Shown here in pieces: positions 31,385-42,894 of a stretch of 64,000 nt of DNA. The stretch is from Coprinellus micaceus (taxonomy: Eukaryota > Basidiomycota > Agaricomycetes > Agaricales > Psathyrellaceae): positions 4,650,001 through 4,714,000 of the forward strand of contig OX596335.1 of NCBI GenBank assembly GCA_951394405.1, read 5' to 3'. Numbering within the stretch: position 1 is the stretch's first letter; each line of letters opens with the position of its first letter. The translations under genes and the position numbers were made by a program. A model generated the notes under the pieces. That model ran no database searches. It was not told the DNA's origin and saw only the letters and a list, made by a program, of their open reading frames with translations.

Positions 31385-33041
31385 ATGGACGTCATGTCGC
31401 TGGAGGTATGTTTACCTTCCCTCCTTCCAAGCTTCTCTCGAGTGTCTCAAACGCAATAGGAAAACTTCAGCGATCTGAGCATCACCACATTGGCAAGAGC
31501 CCAGCTCCCTCAAGACATACTGGAACGCGTCATATATGAGTCGTCCAACGATATCCGCGCCCTGACAACTCTATGCCTTCTATCCCGGGATTGCGCCAGC
31601 GCAGCAAGGAAGCGCTTATACTACATGCTTGACCTCATAGATGGACCCTACCTCCCATCGCATGCCAGCAAGTTCTTCAGTCTCAAACTCAGGAACAGAG
31701 AGAAACGGCGGCGAACTATGCAGAACAACCGCCATTTGTGGGAGTATATCCGGTCTTTAGCCATCACCCTGGACGATACGAAGCACAACGCAAACGAGAC
31801 CAACGTTCGTTTCATGCGCGTATTGAAGAAGATTCAATTCGACCGGGTCGAACACGTCTATCTCCAGTTCGGCCATGAAGGGTGTTCCGGAAGGAATGGG
31901 CACTTCCGAGTCGTCGAACCTGCCCGTGGGATTTTGGAAAGGCTCCTCTCTTCGGCCCAACTACGGGCTTTCTCTATGGACATTCATACGACCTATAGTC
32001 CCAGCCACCCGTTCCCTGGATGGATTTTCCGGGTCCTTTCCCCCTCAGCAACGAAGTTGTGTCTCCGAACTGCCTACTCCAGCAATATGACCATCTTCCC
32101 CGGGGGCACCAGCGCTCTTTCCGGCTTCACGCCGTCAGGAGAGAAACGATTCCTCTCGGCATTTCAGTTCTCCACCAGTATCCGACAGAACGTTATGTTC
32201 TCCTTCGACGAAGAAGCAGATACCATGGCTCGCTGCTCGACCATCCTTTCTAATCTGTGCTTCAACTTCGACCTGTCCCAAACCAAACACCTGGAGATAA
32301 CGGCGATATGGAACCAGGCGATGCTTGGAAAGGAGTGTGACGAAACCATCTGGAAGTTTCCCAATCAGGCGGCAGAGACTCTCCAGGAGCTAGCCATTCG
32401 CCGATTCCCGAGTGCGTTAGATAAAGTCATGTCGATCCTTGCCATCATACTCACTCAGGTCCGCAGATACCACGGGCCAACTCGGTATACGCCCTAAAGT
32501 GAATCACTTCTCAAATTACCGGGCGTTGGAAACGCTTCGTTTCAGCCTCAACCTTCGTGGTCAGTATCCGGATGGGTCTGATGACGGCTGTGGGTCCCTA
32601 GTTGATCTCCTCTCACTCCCCCTCCCGCCTACTCTCCGCCGGGTCTTCATCCAAGTTTCCATCGGAACCTTCTTTGGGAAGCACAGTCTCGACATCTTCA
32701 CAGCCCTCTCGGCAACTAACCTTTCGTCGTGGGGCAAGCTGGACGAGGCCATTTCCAACCACGCCCCGATGTCTCTGGTATCGGTTGAGCTGACCTGGAA
32801 CTCCATGCTGCCGTTCGGCCCTCAGCACGACCATTGGGACCAAGGCCTGGAGGAGTCTACCCCTGCTCTGACGAAGCGTCAACAGAGGGATGCTCGACGT
32901 GCGAAGAAGCGAAGTTGGGAAGAGGGAGTGCGGGCCATGCTGGAGCAGTGGCGTGAAATGTTCCAAGCGGCCAGTGACAAGGGGATTCTGAGTCTCAAAT
33001 ACACGCACACAGAGGTGCCACCCCCCAGAGTGCACTATTAG
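31385..33041 (+). CDS. divergent F-box-like protein (3 exons, 515 aa)
   Basis: The exons are 31385-31405 (MDVMSLE), 31460-32411 and 32467-33041, with introns of 54 and 55 bp. The N-terminal exon was added because no ATG precedes the F-box in the main exon and GAG|GTATGT...AATAG joins in phase. The F-box-like segment is LPQDILERVIYESSNDIRALTTLCLLSRDCASAARKRLYY. The rest is a loose LRR-like body, then a charged region (LTKRQQRDARRAKKRSWEEGVRAMLEQW) near the C-terminus. It lacks the VGxSPI signature of the clusters. The target is unknown. Confidence 0.72.
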
Positions 33042-33323
33042 TTTGGTAAAGCTGTGTAGATAGCGCGCTCCATCAACAGTTACCCGACACTATCTTTCAT
33101 TTCGGTCGAGGCGATATGGGACTTTGAGTATTTATCGTTGGAGGATGGCTTCGAAGAGAGCTTTGGCTGGTTGGAAACTCCAGAGTCCTTTGGTAAACGA
33201 GATAAGGGTAGAAAGAATGGCCTAGAAATGGAAAGGGCCTTTGAACGCATTATCAATATTCGAGGGGGAGAGGGGCTTCAAATTTAAATACAGGCATTGA
33301 CCGCTTTGATACCCCAAATACTC

Positions 33324-35436
33324 CTACTTCGCAGACTTCCTGGTTAACCTCTGAACCTCAACCCAGTTCTGTACCATAGTATGCCGCAGTCCCTCGACAT
33401 CACGAAGGGAAACGGTCCCCGGGGCGACGTACTCGGTACCCTCGGAGGTATGCTTGCGAAGCTCATCTGCCGTGCGCCTATCGTGCGGTGCAAATGGCTG
33501 ATTCTGAGAGGTATAGAGGAACGAGGAGGGTTCGACATTCGGTTGCTGGAACGTAGAGTGAGCGAGGCTGTGAGGTAGGCGCTGGGTGGGGGACTCACAG
33601 TCGTGATTTCGAGGAGTTCTCGTTTGATTGTGTCGCAATACCGGTCGAGGTCTGTGAAGTAGCGAAGTGATTTTAGCGCCGAGAATCAAATATATGCGAG
33701 TACACGTACCTAGGTCGTTCAGGTCGTAGTTGAATGGATTTTCGCTGAGAGTCCGCGATAAGAACAACGGAGCACTGTATCAGTGACGCCAACTCACATT
33801 TCTTGTCCAAGTTCCATGAAGCCACAAAGCAGGAACGTCACCAGACAGGTAGCCGGTATGGTGTAATACCCGAAAAGCTCGATGATTTGGAACTAGACAT
33901 ACCACCTTGTCAGCAACCGTGACAATTACGACATGCAAGGTCAGGGAAGCAGGAAACTCACCGGGAAGAAAAGAAGATACAACCAGACGGTCATCCGTAG
34001 ATGAGCATAATATGCGAATGGGAGGGGGTTGTTGCAAATTCGTTCAAGTTGGGCCAATGAATCGTGCAGTGCTAGCAAGGCGTTTGTCATCGCATTGGCG
34101 ACTGCGGGCTGAAGTAGGCCGTTCTTCATGAGGACTTCATATCGCAGATTATCAGACACCGGATCGAATCCATGGGACCCGAGAAGAGGGCTTACACGCG
34201 GTATAACTAAAGGGTTAATTAGCCGGGGTTTCATCCTGAACAAGACTGCGAAAGGCCGAAGAAATGTGACTCACTTGGAAAGGTAAAGATAGATCTCCAA
34301 GGGCACAGTGCTCTCGACGACATCTGAGTACGCGATTCTCTTCTTCTTCGGACGGAGCCGGCGCATGTCCTCCTCGTCATCTTCGGAAAGTAGACGTACT
34401 TTCTCGACGGCTTTTTTCATGGTCCATCTCGGAAGACGGAGGATCGGGAGGTAATCATAAATCGTCTTGTGTGGGGGCAACGTGGCCGGCTTTAGCGGCG
34501 GCACGGGAGACTCGACCAACCCGAGGAGGGTGTCTCTGCGCCTGTAGGCAAGGGTGCGGCACAGTCAGCAAGATGATCGATGGATTCAGAGACTAAAGTT
34601 ACCTACTTAAGCGCAGCGGGCGTGAGGCGTCGTCCGGCTTGGACGTGCCAAATTGGGAGAATGTCAGCTGCACGACGAGTATTGGTCGCGTATTTTGGAA
34701 GGAAGGCGACGGAGGGGTACAGGTCCTCATAGAAGACACCAGGCTCATCCCGAAGAAGGTGCTAGAGGCGAGTTAGACAAGCTTGACAAGGGTCTTAGCA
34801 CAGTTTACCTTGACAGACACCGCGAATGCGTGTATCTACCCGTAGATCAGTGACTGTGTAGCCTGAAAGCAGAAGACTTAGTCACCATATTGATCATTGT
34901 TTTCTTCTCGATCATGACATGAAGGACGGGAGTGGGGTCGGAGTCAGGGAGTTGGCGCTCGTCTGGAACGTGTATCCAGATCTGGGGAGAACGTGAGTAT
35001 GGAACTGACTCGGCCTTGACTCGACGACGAACCTGCTGGGCAAGATTTCGAGACGCGGTAGCGATGTTCGTCCACATTTTGCTGCCATCTTGGTACCTGA
35101 ACAGAAGCCATTATGAGGGAAACGATGGCCCTCGATGGGAGGGCACCAGACCTTTCATAGGCAGACGACGTCCTGAACGAAATGACCAAGCCAAGTATCA
35201 CACCACCAACCGTGAGGAGTTGGTTTCCAATCGCGAGGTCGGCGTCCGTCTTGTCAGTGACAATGGCGACGACTGACAAAGGCCTTCAGTTGGGATGAGG
35301 TGACAAGATATGTAGGACGCTCACCGGCTGCGACAGCTGAGAAGAAGATCATCTCAGGCCATATATCGCTCAGGATCATCGAATTCAGACGGCGTAGCGT
35401 CCATGTTCCTTGGAACAGTGGGTTAGTCGCAACCAT
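33324..35436 (-). CDS. bestrophin-like anion channel (13 exons, 476 aa)
   Basis: The exons are 35436-35325, 35272-35152, 35096-35033, 34981-34886, 34835-34809, 34761-34607, 34541-34275, 34206-34196 (11 bp), 34134-33962, 33892-33798, 33744-33710, 33651-33599 and 33545-33324. Family marks: NPLFQGTWTLRRL, LLTVGGVILGLVISFRTSSAYERYQDGSKMW, VFYEDLYPSVAFLPKYAT, PFAYYAHLRMTVWLYLLFFP and ELGQEIENPFNYDLNDLDLDRYC. The last resembles the acidic calcium-clasp region of bestrophins (about residues 370-388). The protein would be a membrane chloride or anion channel; its location in the cell is unknown. The 11-bp exon is the least certain part, but it restores the frame (LYLSNYTAFLMKNGLL). Confidence 0.88.
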
Positions 35437-36045
35437 TGGTCGAAGTCAGAGAGTCAACTGGGGCACGAAGGAGCAGGAAGATATAAGATCGAGGGACCCT
35501 CCTGAGTGGAGCTTATGTAGGCGCCACGTTCCAATTGTGCCGCGAGACCCCAGCAACTTGGCACACGACATGCGTTCAATATCGATCCTTCGGCGCTATG
35601 TCTGACACGCTCCAATGGCAGTCACCCTGATAATCTACCGCCCAGAATGCTGCGTAACCGTCAGAGCCGAGGCCTCCTTGTGAAGCCCACTTTTCATCAC
35701 ATCACATCACATCCCTTCGCTTCGAAAGGGACGCATAGGTGGCCCGTTTCGACAGGGGCTTCTTGCTCGGGGCTTCGAGGGGGTCGGTGGACACTGATCC
35801 ACATAATTGCCTTCGCCATGGTGTGCAGCGGCTTGTGTGAGGGCCTCTCCAGTGGTGGCCCTAGTTTGTGTGATTATCATAGAGTGTGTGGTGGCGTGCT
35901 CGTCGTCGTTCGTCGTGGTCAAGGAGAAGGTGCAAGGCCGTACCACGTGGAGAGAAGCCTGCCAAACAATTTAGACGCCGGCGCCAAACAGCCCGTCAAT
36001 GCCACAAACATGTCATCAATTCCACTTCTGCTTCGAACCACCATC
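35437..36045. other. intergenic region, no gene seen
   Basis: This is the divergent region between the bestrophin and the F-box gene at 36046. It contains a short ATCAC tandem (about 35695-35711). The continuous frame from 35647 into the F-box exon has no conserved residues before the ATG at 36046. Confidence 0.45.
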
Positions 36046-37629
36046 ATGGACGACTGCCTTCGAATTCCTGAGGTCCTAAGGCTTATCTACGACGAACTCG
36101 ACAAGAGGACTTCGCTATCCTTGGCTCTCACCTGCAAAGCTTTCCTCGAACCAGGGCTGGACCGGATATGGAGGAATATCACGTCGTTCAAGCCTCTCAT
36201 GGCGTGTATCGCGGAAGATATTTGGAGACAGGAAGTCCTATCAGTTCCGAAGAGATGGGGGTTCAATATATTCATGGTATGTGCTCAGTTCAGCTTTCAG
36301 CAGAATTCCTGAGCCGGGTTTTTACAGTCACCCCGGCGCGACTTTACTTCCCAAGACTTGCGAAGATACCTACGGTACTATGCTCCTCGCATTCATCAAT
36401 TCGCCCCCCACTTCCACACAAGGATGAGGATGCCATCCGTAGAGGCACTGCAGGCTCTCCAAGTGGCCACGGAATACCAAGGCGGGGCTTTGGCACCACG
36501 CCTTCGGGAGTTTCACTGGTACCGGCCCCAACAGTGCGCAATCGCGCTCGGGGAGCCTTTTGCGAGAGTCCTAGCCCCATTCATGTCAATGTTCTTGGGA
36601 AAGAGCGTGGTCTCCCTCACCGTCGAAGTGGACGCCTCAGATCCCCCCGTCTATATATCCTCAGTCCGCCTCGCTATGAAACACCTTCCACTCCTCCGGT
36701 CTCTCAACTTCGGCCTTGCAGGATTTTCCGAGGGTTGGACACAGCCCTCCCTCTGGAACTTTGGCGGATTGGAGCGCATAAAAGTGGGGAACGTTCCAAT
36801 CGGCGTCGTTCCCTATCTCGCATCGCTTCCCAACCTCGCCTCACTGGAAGTGAACGGTATTCAATCTCAATCGTTCGTCCCTCCCACCTCACCCAACCCG
36901 ACTGGGTTTTCTTCGTTGACAAGGCTCGAGGGATGTTCGGACTCACCATCGGACATCAAGCATATTCTGCAACACCTTGCTCCCCACAACGACCTCCATA
37001 CGCTGGAATGGTGCCATTCCGCCGGTGCATCGCTCTCAGACTACCAAGAGACCATAGACGTGATTGCGCAATACTGCAGTCCTTATAGTCTGCACCGGCT
37101 AGACCTCTTCAGTATCGACACCGTAGATGAGGAGAAGCTCGATATTGACGCCGGAGAGCTCATCAACATATCCCCCCTCTTCAAATTCACGAATCTCCTA
37201 GAACTCAACCTCAACATTACAGAAACTGTCCCCGTAACTCCGGAACTCCTCACCCAGGTCCCCGATGCATGGCCACACATTGACCGCCTCGTCCTCTGCC
37301 CCACCGTTCCCAACAGCCAAACGCCTTTGATCGACCACTCTCATCTCCTTGAGATGGCGAGGAATACACCTTCCCTTCGGGTGTTGGGACTGCGTTTCGA
37401 CTCTACTCGGATAACGGGGCAAGAACCAGTAGTGGTCGGGGATTTACCTCAACTAGACACATTGATCGTTGGAGAGTCGCCAATATGCTCCCCGTCCCGA
37501 GTGTCGACGTTCCTTAAGGCTGGTTTCCCGTATTTAAAGGCGTTGGACGATTGCTACAACTCGCCTTTGGAGAGGGGGAGCATGTCAGCAAAACGGTGGG
37601 CTGCTGTTCATGAAGCCTTGCGAGGCTAA
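36046..37629 (+). CDS. F-box/LRR-like protein, intact (2 exons)
   Basis: Exon 1 is 36046-36276 (MDDCLRIPEVLRLIYDEL; LTCKAFLEPGLDRIWRNI), the 51-bp intron 36277-36327 (GTATGT...TTACAG) and exon 2 36328-37629, giving 510 aa. Exon 2 opens with DLRRYLRYYAPRIHQF. It has WPHIDRLVLCPTVP and LRFDSTRITG and ends VGESPICSPSRVSTFLKAGFP, then AKRWAAV. It is the first member of the right-hand cluster and is separated by the single-copy island from its relatives. No telobox-like motif is found upstream, unlike several others. Confidence 0.88.
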
Positions 37630-38093
37630 GGTGGTCTTTGGTATATGTGTTATTTATACTTCATTTACATGCAGCTGAACGGGGGACTACCTTTCGTTCC
37701 GAACACATTACAACGCTTCAAGTGGATAATTCCCTCTACTTGCCAGGCTACGAGTAGTAGAGGTAAGGTGCGCTCTGCCAGTCCAATCCACACAGACTGT
37801 AAGACCTTGAGGCGTATGTAAGGACCAGGCGGGCTCCAAAGGCTCGGAGAGAGCATAATGCCGTTTATCGACGACTAGAAGGAGATGGTGAAGGGGAGGC
37901 AGAAAGGATTTTCGAACGATCGGCGTGAACCCCTCTGGACAATTGCAGCCGTGTACTAGTGTCTGTTGACAACAGCTACAGTAGACGACCACCGACTCTA
38001 AAATATAGAGGGCTGTAATATTGACTTAAGTTGCCTGAGTAGTGCGAGGGACTATCACGCTCATTCCCGTTTCGTACTTGGGGAGAGATGCGC
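37630..38093. other. intergenic region between convergent F-box genes
   Basis: 3' flanks of the genes at 36046(+) and 38094(-). The short minus-strand ORFs carry no family motifs. Confidence 0.45.
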
Positions 38094-40592
38094 TTACCCC
38101 TCCACCCGGCGAGAAGTATTCCACCCTTCCCAAACAGCTTTCCACCGCCTGATATACAACTTCCCTTCCTCTGGTCTGTAGTGGTACTTGGTGTCCAGCT
38201 TTTCCAAGAACGGGAAATTGCATCTCAGGAAGGCCACCGTGCGAGAAGGAGAGCATACTGGTGAACCACCAACATGGAGTACACGCAATTTGGAGTTTCG
38301 ACCTGGCTGGTGCTCTTGGTCGGGGATCTTTGTGGCGTCGAATTGCAAACCCAGTTCGCGAAGGAATGGGAGGTTGTAGACAAGTCGAACAATCTCTTCA
38401 TGATTGATCGATGGGATGTGGCTGCTGGAGAACTCTGGGCAAAGGACGAGGCGCTGGAGTCGTGGCCACGCAGTTGAGATTTCTGTGATGCTTTGCGGGG
38501 TAACGAGGACGCTACGAGGAAGGTGTAATGCCAAGGATTCTGTGTGGCCGAATGCATATAGCGGCGACAAGTCTATCTGATCCGGCTCGGCGATCTCGAT
38601 CGATTCCTCGTTGTACCGGAAAGATGAGGACGTCAGTGAATTGGAATCGTTGCGTGTCGGTCGGTCGGTCGGCCAGTATGTCAGCCTGTCAGCGGGGGCC
38701 TGGTTAAGTTGTTATGCTGCCTCATGCAGTTACGGGGCATCGCAAGGGCATCGGGTAAGGGGAACGGGGGGACAAGGGAGCCAAGGCCAGGGGTTGGGCG
38801 TGTGTGGGTGTGTTTGTGCACGCGATGATAGTGTCCGCCCGACTCGACTATACACCTTCAGTTTGGGTATGTACAACACATGCCTTAACCACTCGCAGTG
38901 TGTCACCACTGCACCTTCTCTCGGGCGATTAAACTTCAGGGAGCAAGTGAAGCGGATCGACGTGATGCGCTTGATGGCCAACCTGGAGGAGGGAGTCTCC
39001 TTCAGGATGTATATTCTAGATGCATCCGTTGGGGGTACCACAGTGTTTTCAGGGTCGGGAAGTGCGAATCATTAGCATACCACCCCCACCGCCCTCCACT
39101 CTGCTCAACGCACCTCTGTTGAAATCCCGCTTTCGGCTCTATGACAAACTTTGCTTGATATTCTTTCAACGCACCATAGGACCTGGACCGCAGTCACATG
39201 AAGGGGCGAGAGTGCTTGTTACTGTGGCTACAACAAGGAAGGGGGGCCTACCAGCAAGGTGATCCTGAACATACCGCACAGCTATACCTGATGACCATGG
39301 GGTCGTGGATAGAAGCCCATCAGAGATCGATGGCGCATTTGGCGGTCAACAGCGTTGAACATAGACCTCCCCTCAAGGTAGCTGTGCCTACCGACCGACC
39401 AACAGAGGGACAATAAGGGGAAAAGGGGGAGACAGGCGACAGCGCGACACACGAACCTGACGACCCGACGGCCGGACAGCGCGACATGTGAGAGGCCGAT
39501 TCCAATACAGTGACGTTCTGGGAAAGATGGGATATATCCAGAGAGTTGCAGCTGGGTGAGGGACTGGGGGTCGCAGTGTCCCTTGATGGCATAGAAGAGG
39601 TCGTGGGTATTGGTTCGAGGTGAACTATCATACCATCCCCTCCCAGTCCATTCCAGTGCTTGAATGGCGTTCGAAGGTCGAAGGTACTGAAGAATGTGCT
39701 TGACATCCAAGACGGATTCGGAGTGCCCGCTGAGTGTGCGGAGGGTGGAGAAACCGTAAGCTGCAGATGCTTGGGGAGGGGGAATGGCGCCTGCGTCGAG
39801 TCCGCTGATTTTCAAACTTTCAACTTGAGGAAGTGATGCCAGATAAGGGATGACGGAGGCGGGTGGATCATCCACTGACAGGTTGTGTAACTTCGGCCAT
39901 GATAAAGATTCAAAGGAATGGTAGGCGGATAGGTCTCCGTGAATCGTAAGCTTCTTCAATGTTTCGGCGAGACGCGTCAACGATAAGTCGACAGACGCCT
40001 GGTAAAGGACAGGGTCATACCAGGAACATCCGCCATGCAGGGTTTCCACAGTTCCACCGACAAAGAGGAACATGCAGGGCGGGAAGAGATCGCTCAGGGC
40101 TTTTCCAAAGTCGTAGGTGAGTTGCATGTCGTACCATGTGAACTCTCTCAAGCGAGGTGACAGAGCCCCTGGTTGGGAACCTGTCGCCAGTTCCAATGCT
40201 CGAAAGGCTTCGAGAGATGGAAGCAGCTTCCCAGAAGAGGAGAGCCATAGCGCCCGAATCCGGGGCGTAATAGTTTATGTACCGGCGTAGGTCGTTTTTT
40301 GTGATGCCACGTCGTAACTCCTGCGAGGCCTTCTGAGGCGAGCAACGAGACCCTGGCCTCGAAATGCACTCACCATCACGGTGAAGTATTCGCGCTCTAC
40401 CGCGACATCTCCCCATAGATCCACTGGAAGGCACGCAATCAAGGGGTCAAGCGAGTTGATTTCGTGCCAGACTTTGTCAAGGCCGGGTTCCAGGAACGTC
40501 TTGCAGGTCAACGCGAATCGCAACGCGTCTGCTCTTCGAAGATCGGCGGCGGTACGAATCAGGACCTCAGTAACTTGCAGACACCGGTGCAT
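38094..40592 (-). pseudogene. F-box/LRR gene broken by an inverted-repeat element and frameshifts
   Basis: On the minus strand, exon 1 is 40592-40374 (MHRCLQVTEVLIRTAADL; LTCKTFLEPGLDKVWHEI), followed by a 41-bp intron, and exon 2 starts at 40332 (DLRRYINYYAP). About 2 bases are missing after YAP compared with Y-A-P-R-I in relatives; the correct frame resumes as ELATGSQPGALSPRLREFTWY. The coding sequence is interrupted after GYIPSFPE by the element at 38634-39512, then resumes at IDLSPLYAFG and continues to VGGSPVCSPSRTVAFLRCNFP and IRRW. Removing the element does not restore the frame, so at least two lesions exist. The closest relative is 13709-15320. Confidence 0.8.
38634..39512. mobile_element. 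879-bp non-autonomous inverted-repeat element with candidate ACGT target duplication
   Basis: The left end CAGTGAATTGGAATCG and the right end (reverse complement CACTGTATTGGAATCG) are 16-bp inverted repeats with two mismatches. ACGT flanks both sides (38630-38633 and 39513-39516). Subterminal GGTCGGTCGGTCGG and an inverted CCGACCGACC near 39389 add weaker symmetry. No transposase is recognisable inside. The insertion site, in the middle of the LRR exon of the F-box gene at 38094-40592, supports mobility. The superfamily is not assigned; the ends differ from those of the element at 9848. Confidence 0.65.
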
Positions 40593-41097
40593 ACCGACTG
40601 ACAGGACGAGGAAGAGAGCTGTGAGCTGGATGGTTGTAGTCGTTGCCGATGGATGATGGACGTTTGGGAGGAAGAAGCAACTTGCTCGTGGTTGAAAATA
40701 TAAACCGTGCTCGGGTTTTGCCGAGTTACTACTCTGAGGGTTGCTCAGGTCAACTTAGCGTTGAATACAACCTTCAAGTTCGCATCGCTACGGTATAGAA
40801 GAAAGTCTAAGACAGCCTATAAATGTGTGAACAGATCCTCACGATCGCGGCCTTTTCGCCTCCTGAATAGGAGCATAGAGTCGCCATTTACGGAGCGGCG
40901 AATGCACCTTTAGAGGACGAGGGTTTGTGGCCGCTTCGCATCGTTATCGCGTCGCGTACGGATACTCGATGTTCATCTCGTATACGTCGTGTTCGTTGTC
41001 TACTCCAAGGCATTCATTTTGAGCCCACAGGGCAAAGTCAACCATCATCCTCACACTTCGCCGACGCCTCGAGGCCCAGAAAGTCTTCCTAAGTAAA

Positions 41098-42708
41098 TTA
41101 GGCCTCTTCCAAAGCCTCCCAAACGGCCTCCCACCGACTTGAAAAGAGAGATTGCTCGTCAAAGCCGGGCCAACTCTGGGCATCAAGTGTCTGCAGCTCG
41201 GGAAATTTTGCCTTCAGGAATGCCACCACTTGGGGTGGTGAAGAGATCGGGGAACCGCCAACGCGGAGGGTATGCAATGCGGAGATTGGCGTGCTATGCA
41301 TCTCACTGCGCTCATCTCCTGTAACCTTTGTGGCGTCAAACTGTAGTCCTAAGACTTGGAGGCACGGGAGGCCAAGGACGAGCTGTGCGACGTGGGTCGG
41401 GCCAATCTGAGGTGTCAAGCCGGTGGAGAACGTCGGGCAGAGGAGTAGTCGTTGAAGCCTTGGCCAGGCACGGGGTATGTCATACAGCATGTTAGGAGTG
41501 AGCCTGAGATCCGTGGCGAGAATGATGTCGACTTCCACAATGTTGGTGAAACGAAACAAAGGTGAGAGATCCAATGTCTCTGGCTGTATGTTCACGGGTG
41601 CCTCCATCACGGGGGACCAAGGAACATTTAGCATCTTCAAGTGAACAAATGAGGTGGGTGTGCACCGGCGTCCGACGACGCCTATGAAGCAATTCACCTC
41701 GGATATCGAAGGGGCGAGAGTTGCATCCCAAAATATTGTCTTCAGATTGTTCTCTCGGGAAAGATGGCGGAGAACGTCGCGAACCTGGGAGAAATGGTTG
41801 GTCTCCACCTCCAGACATTCGAGGCGAAGGAATCCATTAGTGACGGGCGGGGGTTCCATTATGCTGATGGGTTCGGGCTCTTCGATTGTGGACACCTCGA
41901 ACGTGATGAGGCGAGGGAGCGTCGCTACTCGTGGGATATCGTACGCCTCTATTCCAATGGCGTGGAGGTGCTGTAGTTGGCTCCAAGGGAGAGATGAGGT
42001 GGGGTATCTGAGAAGTTCGAATCCCAAGACTTCCAGATGCTTGAGTGTGGCCTCCACATGCTTGAGAGCTGCGCGCACCGCGGTTCTATGAATGAGAGAG
42101 TGGGTAACGTCGAGGCAGACGTGCATGGAGGTGATATTCCGGCCGAGAAAGAGGATCATGTACGCCGAAAGTTGTTGGCAGTAATCTTCGGGAAGCCTAT
42201 GAGCGTACCGAGTTACAAACCAGTCGAGACGTCGAAGGTTAGGTGAAAGGGTTCCAGCTTCGTGTCCGGTTACTAGCTGCAGGGCTTGTAGGGTTTCGAT
42301 CGGTATCACCGTTGTTTCATCACTGGGGTCGACTTCCAGGTGGCGAATGCGTGGGGCGTAGTACTCCAGGTATCGGTGTAGGTCCTCCTCTTGTGGGTCA
42401 CGTCTCAGGTACTAAACGATTGATGAGATACAGTCAGCCCATGACGTCGCACTACATGATCGGAGCGACATTGCCCTCACATGAACGACATAGAAATCGT
42501 CGCTTTCTAGTTCTACCCTCTGTGGTATCAATAGCCCTTCAGGGAGACAGGAGACGAGAGGGGTGAATGAGTCCAAGTGACGCCAAACTCTGTCAAGGCC
42601 TGGCTCAAGAAAGGCCGTACAGGCCAAAGCCAAGTGGAAGGAGCTTGCCGTGTCAAGGTGGTCGTAGATAGACTGCAGAACATCGACGATCCCCAGACCA
42701 AGGTGCAT
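41098..42708 (-). CDS. F-box/LRR-like protein, intact (2 exons)
   Basis: Exon 1 is 42708-42481 (MHLGLGIVDVLQSIYDHL; LACTAFLEPGLDRVWRHL), the 69-bp intron 42480-42412 and exon 2 42411-41098, giving 513 aa. Exon 2 opens with DPQEEDLHRYLEYYAPRIRHL and has WPRLQRLLLCPTFS and LQFDATKVTG. It ends VGGSPISSPPQVVAFLKAKFP, then SSRWEAVWEAL. The conserved Cys at position 4 of the F-box start is Gly here. It forms a head-to-head pair with the gene at 42895 across a 186-bp spacer. The 40593-41097 spacer on its 3' side shows nothing else. Confidence 0.88.
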
Positions 42709-42827
42709 ATTCGGCCAGTTGTATCTTGAGGTTTCGAGGGCTACGCCTTCCCCCGATCGCCTGGGAGATGTGGTGGTACTGGAGACAGAACGATGAACGG
42801 CCTTGTGATTTGTTTTGGTACATGCCG

Positions 42828-42840
42828 AAACCCTAACCCA
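42828..42840 (+). promoter_or_regulatory. telobox-like motif in a divergent F-box promoter
   Basis: AAACCCTAACCCA lies in the 186-bp spacer between the starts at 42708(-) and 42895(+), about 120 and 55 bp from the two ATGs. Confidence 0.5.
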
Positions 42841-42894
42841 AGCCCTCAGACCTCGCTGGAGGTGAGAACCAAACCTTTGCCTCAAACCATCACC

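Noticed and set aside
35647..36276. N-terminal extension of the F-box protein at 36046 from 35647
   Set aside because: The frame is open, but the extra 133 residues resemble nothing in the family, and the ATG at 36046 matches all other members.
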